DNA of 64,000 bases from Acidobacteriota bacterium (GCA_021780315.1 JAJXYY010000042.1:62001-126000), one strand, 5' to 3'. Positions 41,396 to 51,123 are shown, numbered from the stretch's first letter. The notes: generated from the letters alone by a model not told the origin. Numbers and translations: made by a program.

Positions 41396-42877
41396 TTACT
41401 TACGTTTCCAGCGGACTCCGTCTTTGCTGTCTTCGATGAGGATGCCTTTGGCGAGGAGGTCGTTGCGGATAGCGTCGGCGCGGGCGAAGTTGCGGGTCTT
41501 TTTGGCCTGGGTGCGCTCGGCCACGAGGGCGTCGATGTCGGCGTCGGAGAGGGCGAGGGTGGCGAGGAGTTCGGGTGCGGCCTGGTCGAGGCGGCCTTCG
41601 CGTTCGGCCCAGGCGAGGGCGGCGCGGGTGAGGTCGGCGTCGTGGTCTTCGAGGACGGCGAAGACAGCGTCGAAGAGGGTAAGGACGCGGAGGATCTCGG
41701 CGGCGTTTTCGGTGTGTAGTGTGCCGTGGTCGGCGGCGGTGTTGGCGGCGCGGACGAGGTCGAAGATGGCGGCACGGGCTTCGGCGGTGTTGAGGTCGTT
41801 GGCTAGGGCGGCGGTGTAGTCGTGTTCCGCCTTGATGGTGGCGGCGGCGATGGACTCGTCCCGTCCCTGTGGGAAGGTGCCGGTCTTGATGCGTTTGGCG
41901 AAGGTGCGGAGGCGGTCGATGGCGTTGGTGGATTCGGTGAGGCCGTCGAAGGTGAAGTTCATCTGGTTGCAGTAGGGGACGGAGAGCAGCAGGAAGCGGA
42001 TGGCGGAGGCGCGGTAGCCCTTGAGGAGGAGGTCGCGGAGGGTGTAGAAGTTGCCCTCGGACTTGGACATCTTTCTGCCTTCGACGAGGAGGAAGCGGAC
42101 GTGCATCCAGTGGCGGGCGAAGGGGTGGCCGGAGGCGCACTCGGATTGGGCGATCTCGTTCTCGTGGTGGGGGAACATGAGGTCTTCGCCGCCAGCGTGG
42201 AGGTCGAAGGACTGGCCGAGGAACTTGGTGGCCATGGCGGAGCACTCGATGTGCCAGCCGGGGCGGCCGGGGCCGATGGGGGTTTCCCAGGAGGTTTCTC
42301 CGGGTTTGGTGGCCTTCCAGAGGGCGAAGTCGCGGGCGGCGTCCTTCTCGTACTCGTCGAGGTCTACGCGGGCTCCGTCGGTGATGTTCTCGAGGTCCTT
42401 CTTGGACAGCTTGCCGTATTCGGGATCGCGGGCAAGGCGGAAGTACCAACTGCCGTCTTCGGTCCGGTAGGCGATGTCCTTGGCGGCGAGTTGCTGGATG
42501 AGGGCGACCATCTCGGGGATGCACTCGGTGGCGCGGGCGATGTGCTCGGGAAGCTGGATGTTGAGGGCGGTGAGGTCCTCGAAGAAGGCCTGCTCGTACT
42601 TGGCGGTGTATTGGTTGATGGGGATGTTGGCGGCGGTAGCGTTGCGGATGATCTTGTCGTCGACGTCGGTGATGTTCATGACGTGCTGGACGGTGAGGCC
42701 GAACTGGAGGAGGACGCGGCGGAGGAGGTCTACGTGGAGGAAGGTGCGGAAGTTGCCGATGTGGCCGTAGTTGTAGACGGTGGGGCCGCAGCAATACATG
42801 CGGAGGTCGGGGGTTCCGACTGGAGTGAGGGGTTCGACTTTGCCGCTGAGGGTGTTGAAGAGTTGTAGCGTTGCCAC
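41396..42877 (-). CDS. cysS: Cysteinyl-tRNA synthetase
   Basis: 493 residues from a GTG at 42877, with GGCAGGGAC about 8 nt before it; a GTG at 42913 is possible but adds residues foreign to the family. HIGH-type motif YNYGHIGNFRTF, zinc ligands in CCGPTVYNYG and WHIECSAMA and HHENE, and KMSKSEGNF. It ligates cysteine to tRNA-Cys in the cytosol. Full length (typical 460-500). Confidence 0.95.
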   Translation of the reverse strand: MATLQLFNTLSGKVEPLTPVGTPDLRMYCCGPTVYNYGHIGNFRTFLHVDLLRRVLLQFGLTVQHVMNITDVDDKIIRNATAANIPINQYTAKYEQAFFEDLTALNIQLPEHIARATECIPEMVALIQQLAAKDIAYRTEDGSWYFRLARDPEYGKLSKKDLENITDGARVDLDEYEKDAARDFALWKATKPGETSWETPIGPGRPGWHIECSAMATKFLGQSFDLHAGGEDLMFPHHENEIAQSECASGHPFARHWMHVRFLLVEGRKMSKSEGNFYTLRDLLLKGYRASAIRFLLLSVPYCNQMNFTFDGLTESTNAIDRLRTFAKRIKTGTFPQGRDESIAAATIKAEHDYTAALANDLNTAEARAAIFDLVRAANTAADHGTLHTENAAEILRVLTLFDAVFAVLEDHDADLTRAALAWAEREGRLDQAAPELLATLALSDADIDALVAERTQAKKTRNFARADAIRNDLLAKGILIEDSKDGVRWKRK

Positions 42878-42969
42878 GTCCGGTGTGTCCCTGCCGCAGC
42901 CGGCGCGGGGCACGGTGCAGACTGCTCTCGCTTGAGGTTCTGGAATGATTTTAGCCGATGGGCGGGGGG

Positions 42970-44106
42970 TTAGCCGAGGCGGAGTTGGGGGGTGGCGGTG
43001 AGGTCTTCGGGGGCGAAGTTGCTGGCGAGGAGTTTGGGCCAGGCGGCGGCGGCGATCATGGCGGCGTTGTCGGTGGCGAGGGCGAGGGATGGGAAGGCGA
43101 CGGGGAGGCCGCGGCGGGTGGCTTCGGCGGAGAAACGGCGGCGGAGTTCGGAGTTGGCGGCGACGCCACCGGAGACGACGAGGCCGCGGGCTCCGAAGGC
43201 CTCGGCGGCGGCGAAGGTCTGGCGGAGGAGGTTGCCGACGACGGCGTACTGGAAGGAGGCGATGAGGTCGAGGGTCTGGGGGTCGAGGAGGGCGAGGGCT
43301 TCGGGGGAGGAGGGTTTGAGGGTGGGGTTGGCGGCGAGGGCGAGGCGGCGGGCTTCGATGGCCTGGGCCATTTGATTCGTTTGGGTATAGCGGAGGACGG
43401 CCGTTTTGATTCCGCTGAAGGAGAAGTCGTAGCTGGTGGGGGCGGCGGGGGTGCGGGGTTTGATGTGGCCGAAGTGGAAGGGGACGGCGCGGGGGTTGCC
43501 GTGGGGGGCGAGGGTGTCGATCCAGGGGCCTCCGGGGTAGCCGAGGCCGAGGAGTTTGGCGACCTTGTCGAAGGCTTCTCCAGCGGCGTCGTCTACGGTG
43601 CGGCCTACGTTGCGGTAGTTCCAGGTGGCTTCCCTGCCCTGCTGGGCGAGGTAGAGGTGGGTGTGTCCGCCGGAGACGACGAGGGCGAGGAGGGGGAGTT
43701 GCATGGGGGAGTCGGAGCGTCCGCGGGCCTCCATGAGGACGGCGTGGATGTGGCCTTCGAGGTGGTTGATGGCGATGAGGGGTTTGTTGAGGCCGTAGCT
43801 GAGGGCCTTGGCGTAGGTGATGCCGACGAGGAGTGCTCCGGCGAGGCCGGGGCCTTCGGTGACGGCGATGGCGTCGAGGTCGGCGAAGGTGAGGTTGGCG
43901 CGGGAGAGGGCTTCGCGGACGACGAGGACGATGTTGCGGAGGTGCTCGCGGGAGGCGAGTTCGGGGACGACACCGCCGTAGTTGGCGTGGAGGGCCATCT
44001 GGGAGGCGACGACGTTGGAGAGCGGGTGGCTGCCGGCGCGGACGACGGCGGCGGCGGTCTCGTCGCAGGAGGATTCGATGCCGAGGATGAGACTGGTTTC
44101 GATCAT
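42970..44106 (-). CDS. tsaD: tRNA N6-threonylcarbamoyladenosine transferase TsaD
   Basis: 378 residues, slightly longer than the ~340 norm. Motifs: [15 protein letters not shown], the metal site [61 protein letters not shown] and the C-terminal ATDNAAMIA. With TsaB, TsaC and TsaE it makes t6A37 in tRNAs reading ANN codons. The dispersed repeat copy at 44112 lies only 5 bases before its ATG and must therefore supply its promoter or leader region. Confidence 0.95.
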   Translation of the reverse strand: MIETSLILGIESSCDETAAAVVRAGSHPLSNVVASQMALHANYGGVVPELASREHLRNIVLVVREALSRANLTFADLDAIAVTEGPGLAGALLVGITYAKALSYGLNKPLIAINHLEGHIHAVLMEARGRSDSPMQLPLLALVVSGGHTHLYLAQQGREATWNYRNVGRTVDDAAGEAFDKVAKLLGLGYPGGPWIDTLAPHGNPRAVPFHFGHIKPRTPAAPTSYDFSFSGIKTAVLRYTQTNQMAQAIEARRLALAANPTLKPSSPEALALLDPQTLDLIASFQYAVVGNLLRQTFAAAEAFGARGLVVSGGVAANSELRRRFSAEATRRGLPVAFPSLALATDNAAMIAAAAWPKLLASNFAPEDLTATPQLRLG

Positions 44107-44527
44107 GTGTGGTGTACCCCCCCCTCCCCCCGTTTATGTGTCAAAGTCTTCGAACGAAAGACTTTAGGTCCGGACTTGATGGTGCTCGTTTAACGTCGAA
44201 AGTCCGGCGCGGTGGCCGGACTCACACTCATTGCATAGCTGTAATTTTATCAGGTGTGTCAAGTGCGGCGGTCTTGATCGTAGCTGCTTGCGCGATGCCG
44301 ACGATTCGAAAGTGGATGACGAGAAGGTCATTTAATTGGAGTAATTCTGAGAATTAGTTTTGATGAGCTCTAAGGACTGACGTTAGCAATCGAAAATTCG
44401 GATGGGATACGATAGGGTCGAGCTGACCAACCGCCGACGTCCCATTTAGTTCAATAAGCTGACGACACGCCGCCGATAGGGGATGAGGTTTTCACATCAC
44501 AGCTGAGTACTTTTCGGAGAGGAAACG
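44107..44527. other. Spacer between tsaD and the nuclease-like gene
   Basis: About 420 bases between divergent genes. It holds dispersed repeat copy 2 (44112-44183) and a small hairpin AGTCCGG/CCGGACT (44201-44207, 44216-44222). From about 44230 the base composition falls to the lower GC of the following gene. No coding frame is convincing. Confidence 0.5.
44112..44183. repeat. Dispersed intergenic repeat, copy 2
   Basis: GTACCCCC at 44114 with an eight-C run, CAAAGTCTTCGA at 44142 and TTAGGTCCGGACTTGA at 44164. The 22-nt offset between the last two blocks equals copy 1 (12031/12053). Confidence 0.75.
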
Positions 44528-45610
44528 ATGCCCCAGATGACGGTGGAAGAAGCCAGCCGAATCCTGTCGGAGTGGCTGACAAGCAAGCCTGCTGAGGTCC
44601 AGGCTCAAATAGCTGCCATGGAACATTACGGCAATTATTTCAAGCCGGAGAATTTAGGCAACGTAACACAGGACGGTTTCAGGGGTTTTCTACTTCTCAA
44701 GAACAACAAACACTGGAGCGGCATTCATCGCCAGCCACAGATTTACGAGGACATGAATCGCCTGCGTGATTGTCTCGGCATACTGCTCGATGAATCGAAG
44801 CTGATCGAATTGCGGCTCGACACAATCATGCCCAAGGGAAAGCCGCCCTTTATTGCGGGCTTGGGGCGGGCCGTGCTCACGCCCATCCTGATGTGTGTTT
44901 ATCCCGACAAATACTCGGTTTACAACCGCATTAGCGACGAAGGGCTGAGCATGCTCGGGAGGAACACGATCAAGGACTCCGACGCGTTCTCGAAGCGCTA
45001 TCTTTCACTGAACGCCGCCTGCCATCAGCTCAGCAAAGAGATTATGCAACCGCTCCACCTCATAGACTCGATGTTTTCACTTATGGTCCACGGTGTGGAG
45101 TCGCCTTTGACCACGCTGCCGGGCACGACGGCCGCGATTACAGCAGTAGCGAGCGAGGCCGTGCAACAGGATGGTTATACGCCCGCCGCAACTGAGGACA
45201 ATGCTTCGTTTTCGCTCGAAAAATATCTGCAGGAATTCATCGTTTCAAATTGGGATAGGACGCCGCTTGGGAAGACACTTTGCATCCATGAGGAAGATGG
45301 GGAGGAGGCGGTTGAGTTCAGTACTGGCGTCGGAGAAATTGACATTCTGGCCCGTGACCGTGCAAACCGCGACTGGGTCGTGATCGAGTTGAAAAAGGGC
45401 CGTAGCGATGACACGGTCGTCGGCCAGATCCTTCGTTACATGGGTTGGATTCGCAAGCATAAGGCCGGAGTAGGAGAGACGGTGAGGGGAATCATTATTA
45501 CCGGCGGCGCTAGCGACAGAATCAAGTACGCGCTCTACGCCAGTGAGGGCATCGACTTTTTTAACTACAAGGTGAACTTCGAATTGGTCGAGGTTGAAAA
45601 GATCCGATAA
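44528..45610 (+). CDS. Stand-alone protein with NucS/DUF91-like PD-(D/E)XK nuclease domain
   Basis: 360 residues. The C-terminal domain (about 228-360) has the PD-(D/E)XK layout: helix EKYLQEFIVSNW, then GVGEIDILARD (Asp272), VVIELKKG (Glu287, Lys289) and GQILRYMGWI (Gln300), most like NucS/DUF91 nucleases. The N-terminal ~185 residues are helical with PFIAGLGRAVLTPILMCVYPDKYSVYN, a helix-hairpin-helix-like segment found before restriction-type modules in other proteins (weak resemblance). GAGAGG precedes the ATG. GC is visibly lower than in its neighbours and codon use differs, suggesting transfer. No methylase, integrase or partner gene adjoins it. DNA cleavage or defence is inferred. Confidence 0.82.
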   Translation: MPQMTVEEASRILSEWLTSKPAEVQAQIAAMEHYGNYFKPENLGNVTQDGFRGFLLLKNNKHWSGIHRQPQIYEDMNRLRDCLGILLDESKLIELRLDTIMPKGKPPFIAGLGRAVLTPILMCVYPDKYSVYNRISDEGLSMLGRNTIKDSDAFSKRYLSLNAACHQLSKEIMQPLHLIDSMFSLMVHGVESPLTTLPGTTAAITAVASEAVQQDGYTPAATEDNASFSLEKYLQEFIVSNWDRTPLGKTLCIHEEDGEEAVEFSTGVGEIDILARDRANRDWVVIELKKGRSDDTVVGQILRYMGWIRKHKAGVGETVRGIIITGGASDRIKYALYASEGIDFFNYKVNFELVEVEKIR

Positions 45611-45990
45611 GCATCCCTAATGAGCGCTTCCCGTTCAATTACTCCTCGCGTTTCACTGAGCGTGGCATCACCGATTCGCTCATAGAAGCCGGATTTGTAA
45701 CGGCAAGTCGGCTTGTGGGAAGGGATTCGGGAGGTGCGGATGGCTGGTTTGAGTTGCGGGTGGATTGGAGGTGTTGGGTGTGGGTGGTGGTTTGCTCTGA
45801 GTGTCTGTTTGATATTTAAGAATTTCTGGTGCAGAGGATTCTTGAGGTCGATACAACAGGCTACCGCAAGAGCCAAGGCGAAATGCGGGGGTCTCTCCAC
45901 TGCGCGGTTCACGGTGGGGCTGTGAACCGCTGCGGTCGAGATGACGCCTTCTTGCCTCTCCTATGATGGGAGAGGCGGAGACAGAGGGGT
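45611..45990. other. Spacer between the nuclease-like gene and cca
   Basis: About 380 bases. Near its end is a 9-bp perfect hairpin (45904-45930) set in TCTCCACTGC and TGCGGTCGAGATGAC flanks, a dispersed-palindrome look. The rest shows no gene; the left 100 bases keep the lower GC of the preceding gene. Confidence 0.45.
45904..45930. repeat. Perfect 9-bp palindrome, REP-like
   Basis: GCGGTTCAC (45904-45912) and GTGAACCGC (45922-45930) around loop GGTGGGGCT. It could end the preceding transcript or be a dispersed element. Confidence 0.5.
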
Positions 45991-47394
45991 GTGGCTGTGC
46001 GATTGAAGGACGATGTGCGGTATGGGGCGGCTCGGGAGATTGTGCTGCGGCTGCGGGCGGGGGGGCATCAGGCTTATTTTGCGGGTGGGTGTGTGCGGGA
46101 TTTGCTGCTGGGGGTGGTGGCGAAGGACTATGACGTGGCGACCAGTGCGACGCCGGATGTGGTGATGGCGATGTTCGGGAAGACGGTGGCGGTGGGGGCG
46201 CACTTTGGGGTGGTGCTGGTGTGTGTGGAGGGTGCGGATGGGGTGGAGGTGGCGACGGAGGTGGCGACGTTTCGGCATGATGGGGCGTATAGCGATGGGC
46301 GGCGGCCGGATGGGGTGCGGTTCTCGGTGGATGCGCGGGAGGATGTGGTGCGGCGGGACTTTACGATCAACGGGATGCTGCTTGACCCGGTGAAGCTGGA
46401 GGAGACGGGGGACGCGGGGGCGGCGGTGCTGGACTTTGTGGGTGGGCGGGAGGATTTGCAGGCGGGAGTGGTGCGGGCGATTGGGGAGCCGGGGGTGCGG
46501 TTTGGGGAGGACAAGCTGCGGATGCTGCGGGCGGTGCGGTTTGCGGCTCGGCTGGGGTTTGCGATTGAGCCGAGGACGATGGCGGCGATTCGGGCGGGTG
46601 CGGCGGAGATTGGGCAGGTGAGCTGCGAGCGGATTCGGGATGAGCTGACGCGGATGTTGACGGAGGGGCGGGCGCGGCGGGCGTTTGAGCTGCTGGAGGA
46701 GAGTGGGCTGCTGCGGGAGGTGTTGCCGGAGGTGGTTAAGCTGCGGGGGGTGGCGCAGCCGCCGGAGTTTCATCCGGAGGGGGATGTGTGGGTGCATACG
46801 ATGTTGCTGCTGGAGAAGCTGGGGGCGGGCTGCTCGGCGACGCTGGCGTGGGGGGCGCTGCTGCACGATATTGGGAAGCCGGCGACGTACCAGCCGGCGA
46901 ATCCGGCGGTGGCGGGAGACCGGATCCGGTTCAACGGGCATGTGGAGGTGGGGGTGCGGATGGCGGAGGTGATGCTGGGGCGGCTGCGGTTCTCGAATGA
47001 CGACACGGCGCAGATTGTGGCGCTGGTGAAGAACCATATGCGGTTTGGGGATGTGCGGGAGATGAAGGAGTCGACGCTGAAACGGTTTTTGCGGCTGCCG
47101 AAGTTTGAGGAGCATCTGGCGCTGCATTGGCTGGATGCGAGCAGTTGCCATGGGGACCTGCGGCTGTATGAGTTTGCGAAGGCGGCGTATGAGTCGCAGC
47201 CGGAGGAGGCGATTCGTCCGAAGCTGCTGGTGACGGGGCGGGAGCTGATTGCGGCGGGGTACAGGCCGGGGGTGGAGTTCAAGGCGATGCTGGAGGCGGC
47301 GGAGGATGCGCAGTTGGAGGGCAAAGTGAAGACGACCGAGGAGGCGATGGCGTGGGTGCGGGAGCGGTTTGGGCCGACGGAAGCTGCGGGCTGA
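45991..47394 (+). CDS. cca: CCA tRNA nucleotidyltransferase with HD domain
   Basis: 467 residues from a GTG at 45991. The nucleotidyltransferase head has AGGCVRDLLLGVVAKDYDVATSA, then VEVATEVATFRHDG, DFTINGMLLDP and RAVRFAARLGFAIE; an HD phosphohydrolase motif follows (LLHDIGKPAT). It adds or repairs the CCA end of tRNAs (or poly-A tails; class II enzymes of both sorts look alike). Very GC-rich. It stands alone between the spacer and the formate dehydrogenase unit. Confidence 0.92.
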   Translation: MAVRLKDDVRYGAAREIVLRLRAGGHQAYFAGGCVRDLLLGVVAKDYDVATSATPDVVMAMFGKTVAVGAHFGVVLVCVEGADGVEVATEVATFRHDGAYSDGRRPDGVRFSVDAREDVVRRDFTINGMLLDPVKLEETGDAGAAVLDFVGGREDLQAGVVRAIGEPGVRFGEDKLRMLRAVRFAARLGFAIEPRTMAAIRAGAAEIGQVSCERIRDELTRMLTEGRARRAFELLEESGLLREVLPEVVKLRGVAQPPEFHPEGDVWVHTMLLLEKLGAGCSATLAWGALLHDIGKPATYQPANPAVAGDRIRFNGHVEVGVRMAEVMLGRLRFSNDDTAQIVALVKNHMRFGDVREMKESTLKRFLRLPKFEEHLALHWLDASSCHGDLRLYEFAKAAYESQPEEAIRPKLLVTGRELIAAGYRPGVEFKAMLEAAEDAQLEGKVKTTEEAMAWVRERFGPTEAAG

Positions 47395-47562
47395 GGCGGG
47401 GGCTGGCCGGTGTGGGATCGCAGGCGATGAAGATTTTTGTTGATGCGGTACAGTTTGGCGGAAGATGTTTCCGGCGCTGAGATTTTGGCGTTCGGTGGGC
47501 GGTACGCATCCGAGCCAGAGATAGGGAACGTTTGTTATTCTCTTGCAACTGAGGACCTACCA

Positions 47563-50500
47563 ATGTCTGTGAAGAAACGACTGCTGAATACTCCGCTGGA
47601 CGCAACCCCGAACACAGAGCTGACCGTGAATGGCACTAAGGTTCCGGCACATGCGGGGGAGTTGCTGATTGAGACGCTGAACCGGCATATGGCGGCGACG
47701 CACGAGAAGCGGGTTCCGCAGGTGTGCTACCAGCCGCTGATGGGGCCTATCCAAAGCTGTGACACGTGCATGGTGGAGGTGGATGGGAAGATGGTGCGGG
47801 CGTGCGCGACGACGGTGACGGCGGGGATGTCCGTTGGGACCACGAGCGACGCGGTGGATGTGGCGCAGCGGGAGGCGTTCGACCGGATATTGAAGAACCA
47901 CATGTTGTATTGCACGGTGTGCGACAACAACAACCAGAACTGCACGATCCACAATACGACGGCGGACCTGGATGTGAAGCACCAGACACGTCCTTATACG
48001 CGGAAGCCGTATGAGAAGGACATGTCGAACTCGTTTTACCGGTACGATCCGGACCAGTGCATCTTGTGTGGGCGGTGTGTGGAGGCTTGCCAGAATGTGC
48101 AGGTGAACGAGACGCTGACGATCGACTGGGAGCGCGAGGTTCCACGGGTGATGTGGGATGGCGGCGAGAAGATCGACGGGTCGAGTTGCGTGTCGTGCGG
48201 GCACTGCGTGACGGTGTGTCCGTGCAATGCGCTGATGGAGAAGTCGATGCTGCACCATGCGGGGTATCTGACGGATACTCCGGCGAATGTGCTGGACAAC
48301 ATGATTGAGGTGGTGAAGGGGATTGAGCCGCCGATTGGGTATGGGCCGATTCTGGCGCTGTCGGAGATCGAAGCGGAGATGCGCAATGCGCGGGTGGAGC
48401 GGACCAAGACGGTGTGTACATACTGCGCGGTGGGCTGCAGCTTCGATGTGTGGACGCGGGACCGGGACATTCTGAAGATTGAGCCGATGCACGGGCCGGC
48501 GAATGGGATTTCGACGTGCGTGAAGGGCAAGTTTGCGTGGGGACACATCAATGCGAACGACCGGTTGACGAAGCCTCTGCTGCGGGATGGAGATGCGTTC
48601 CGCGAGGTGAGCTGGGAGGAGGCGCTCGATGTGATCGAGACCAAGTTCAAGCAGATCCTGAAGGACAATGGGCCGGATGCGCTGGCGTTTATTGCTTCGT
48701 CGAAGTGTACGAACGAAGAGAGCTTTCTGATGCAGAAGCTGGCGCGGGCGGTGATTGGGACCAACAATATCGACAACTGCGCGCGGTACTGTCAAAATCC
48801 GGCGACTGCGGGTCTGCAGCGGACGGTGGGGTATGGCGGCGATTCGGGATCGATCTCGGATATTGAGCAGGCTGGGCTGGTGCTGATTGTAGGGGCGAAC
48901 CCGGCGGAGAACCATCCGGTGCTGGCGACGCGGGTGAAGCGGTCGCACAAGTTCCGTGGCCAGCGGCTGATTGTGGCTGATCTGCGGCGGCACGAGATGG
49001 CGGAGCGTGCGGATATCTTCTTCCGTCCGAACCCATCGACGGATGCGGTGTGGATGAACGCGATGGCGAAGTACATTCTGGACCATAATCTGGCGAAGAT
49101 GAACTTTGTGCAGCAGTGGGTGAACAACTTTGAGGAGTACAAGGCATCGTTGGCACCGTACACGCTGGAGTATGCAGAGAAGATCACCGGGGTTCCGCAG
49201 GCGACGCTGATTACTGTGGCGAACGAGATTGCGGCTGCGGACGGAGTTTGCATTCTGTTTGCGATGGGGGTTACGCAGCATTGCGGTGGATCGGATACGG
49301 CGACGTCGCTCTCGAATCTGCTGCTGCTGACGGGCAACTACATGCGTCCGGGTGCGGGCGCGTATCCGTTGCGCGGCCACAATAACGTGCAGGGCGCGAG
49401 CGACTTTGGGTCGATGCCGAATGTGTATTCGGGCTACCAGAAGGTGGCTGACGATGCGGTTCGGGCGAAGTTTGAAGCGGAGTGGGAGGTCAAGCTTCCG
49501 ACGACGGAAGGGCTGGATAACCACGGCATGATTCGTGCGATCCAAGAGGGGAAGGTCCGGGCGCTGTACATCAAGGGCGAGGATACGATTACGTCGGATG
49601 CGAATGCGGGCGACGTGGGCGACTCGTTGAGTGTGTGCGAGTTTTTGATTGTGCAGGACATCAACTTCTCGGAGACGGCGCGGTATGCGGATGTGGTGCT
49701 GCCGGCTTCGCCATCGCTTGAGAAGGATGGGACGTTTACCAGCACGGAGCGGCGGATACAGCGGATTTACAAGGTGATGGAGCCGCTGGGCGAGTCGAAG
49801 CCGGACTGGCAGATTCTGCAGATGATTGCAAACCGCATGGGCGCCCACTGGCGTTACACACACCCATCGCAGGTGATGGACGAGGTGGCACGGGTGACTC
49901 CGCTGTTTGCCGGGGTGAACTACGATCGCCTGGAAGGGTACAAGAGCCTGCAGTGGCCGGTGCATGCGGATGGGACGGACTCGCCGCTGCTATTTACGAA
50001 GGGGTTCCCGTTCCCAGATGGCAAGGCGCGGTTTTATCCGATCGACTATATTCCGGCGCCGGAAGTGGAGAATGCGGAGTTTGACCTGCACCTGAACAAT
50101 GGGCGGCTGCTGGAGCACTTTGAGCAAGGCAGCATGACGTACCGGACGGCTGGGATCAAGGCGATGACTCCGGATACGTTCCTGGAGGTTTCTCCGGAGT
50201 TGGCTGCAGAGCGAGGATTGACGACGGGGCGGTATGTTCGGCTGACGTCACCGTATGGCCGGCTGAAAGTACAGGTGGTGGTATCGGATCGAGTGCAGGG
50301 CAAGCAACTGTATATGCCTCTGAACTCGGTGGAAGAGCCCGTGAACCGGTTGACGAGCAGCAATACGGACAGGATTACGCATACGCCTGCATACAAGGAG
50401 ACAGCGGTGATGATGACGGTGCTGCCGGAGGACGGGAAGAGCCCAATTCCTCACAACAACTTCCGCAATGGCAAGCGCACCCCGCAGACGGGTGTGGAGG

Positions 50501-50589
50501 TGGAGCGGAAGTGGGCCCGGGCTGACTACCATGTGCCGGGAACCAAGCCGCAGGACAAACTGGTGCAGATTGCATCGCGGAACGTATAG
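47563..50589 (+). CDS. forC: Formate dehydrogenase catalytic subunit, ForC type (Cys-Gln active site)
   Basis: 1008 residues from the ATG at 47563 (GAGGAC 9 nt before). N-terminal 2Fe-2S domain (CYQPLMGPIQSCDTCMVEVDG), a His/Cys Fe-S segment (CTVCDNNNQNC), two 4Fe-4S motifs (CILCGRCVEACQ, CVSCGHCVTVCP), a further CTYCAVGC, then the molybdo-bis-MGD domain. The active-site cysteine is Cys410 in NCARYCQNPATAGL; the next residue is Gln411, where classical formate dehydrogenases have His. This, and the DUF1641 gene that follows, match the ForCE (B. subtilis YrhE/YrhD) group. It would oxidise formate and pass electrons toward quinone. Confidence 0.92.
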   Translation: MSVKKRLLNTPLDATPNTELTVNGTKVPAHAGELLIETLNRHMAATHEKRVPQVCYQPLMGPIQSCDTCMVEVDGKMVRACATTVTAGMSVGTTSDAVDVAQREAFDRILKNHMLYCTVCDNNNQNCTIHNTTADLDVKHQTRPYTRKPYEKDMSNSFYRYDPDQCILCGRCVEACQNVQVNETLTIDWEREVPRVMWDGGEKIDGSSCVSCGHCVTVCPCNALMEKSMLHHAGYLTDTPANVLDNMIEVVKGIEPPIGYGPILALSEIEAEMRNARVERTKTVCTYCAVGCSFDVWTRDRDILKIEPMHGPANGISTCVKGKFAWGHINANDRLTKPLLRDGDAFREVSWEEALDVIETKFKQILKDNGPDALAFIASSKCTNEESFLMQKLARAVIGTNNIDNCARYCQNPATAGLQRTVGYGGDSGSISDIEQAGLVLIVGANPAENHPVLATRVKRSHKFRGQRLIVADLRRHEMAERADIFFRPNPSTDAVWMNAMAKYILDHNLAKMNFVQQWVNNFEEYKASLAPYTLEYAEKITGVPQATLITVANEIAAADGVCILFAMGVTQHCGGSDTATSLSNLLLLTGNYMRPGAGAYPLRGHNNVQGASDFGSMPNVYSGYQKVADDAVRAKFEAEWEVKLPTTEGLDNHGMIRAIQEGKVRALYIKGEDTITSDANAGDVGDSLSVCEFLIVQDINFSETARYADVVLPASPSLEKDGTFTSTERRIQRIYKVMEPLGESKPDWQILQMIANRMGAHWRYTHPSQVMDEVARVTPLFAGVNYDRLEGYKSLQWPVHADGTDSPLLFTKGFPFPDGKARFYPIDYIPAPEVENAEFDLHLNNGRLLEHFEQGSMTYRTAGIKAMTPDTFLEVSPELAAERGLTTGRYVRLTSPYGRLKVQVVVSDRVQGKQLYMPLNSVEEPVNRLTSSNTDRITHTPAYKETAVMMTVLPEDGKSPIPHNNFRNGKRTPQTGVEVERKWARADYHVPGTKPQDKLVQIASRNV

Positions 50590-50609
50590 CGGATTCGAAA
50601 GGAAGAATT

Positions 50610-51068
50610 ATGGCAAAACCAATCAGGTTCCGGCCCGCGCCGATAGATCCTAAGCTGGAGTTACAGAAGCGTCTGGATGTGGCTCCGGTAGAGCATGCTG
50701 AAGCTCTGCTGGTGGCGTGGGACGTGTTGCAGGCAGCACATGACAAGGGGATTCTGGATGCGCTGCACGGGATACTGGAGTCGAAAGATACGATTCTGGA
50801 GACGGTCTCGAAGTATGCGAAGACTCCGGAGGGGATTGCCGGAGTACGGAATCTGCTGGCTTCGGCGAAGATACTGACGCTGATCGATCCGGAGATGCTG
50901 GACGATCTGTCGAAGGTGGTGGCGGAGGCGAAGGGCGAGCATGAGCGAGAGCAGACGCCGCCGAGTCTGTGGACGATTGCGAAACGGACGATGAGCGAAG
51001 ACGGGCGGCGGGGTTTGTCGTTGATGACGCTGATGCTGACCGGTCTGGGGAAGTCGTTGAAGCGGTAG
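50610..51068 (+). CDS. forE: DUF1641 protein, ForE-type formate dehydrogenase partner
   Basis: 152 residues, helical. DUF1641 features: VEHAEALLVAWDVLQAAHDKGILDALHGILESKDTILETVSKYAKTPEGIAGVRNLL and the Gly-rich end SLMTLMLTGLGKSLK. In Bacillus the homologous YrhD/YjgD genes always follow the YrhE/YjgC dehydrogenases and are thought to link them to the membrane or quinone pool. It begins 20 bases after forC with AAGGAAG before the ATG, so the two form an operon. Confidence 0.88.
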   Translation: MAKPIRFRPAPIDPKLELQKRLDVAPVEHAEALLVAWDVLQAAHDKGILDALHGILESKDTILETVSKYAKTPEGIAGVRNLLASAKILTLIDPEMLDDLSKVVAEAKGEHEREQTPPSLWTIAKRTMSEDGRRGLSLMTLMLTGLGKSLKR

Positions 51069-51123
51069 AGACGGAAGCCCGAACGGCTGGAGCGATCGGG
51101 GTTGGATCGGGTATGGTCAAATG

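Noticed and set aside
44118..44136. C-rich run as a sequencing artefact or quadruplex site
   Set aside because: The C-run belongs to the dispersed element whose other copy has GTACCCCC plus CCC; one C/T-rich variable stretch is no evidence for a quadruplex.
47557..49965. 802-codon open frame on the - strand
   Set aside because: Antisense to the formate dehydrogenase gene; Arg/His/Pro-rich composition typical of GC shadows.
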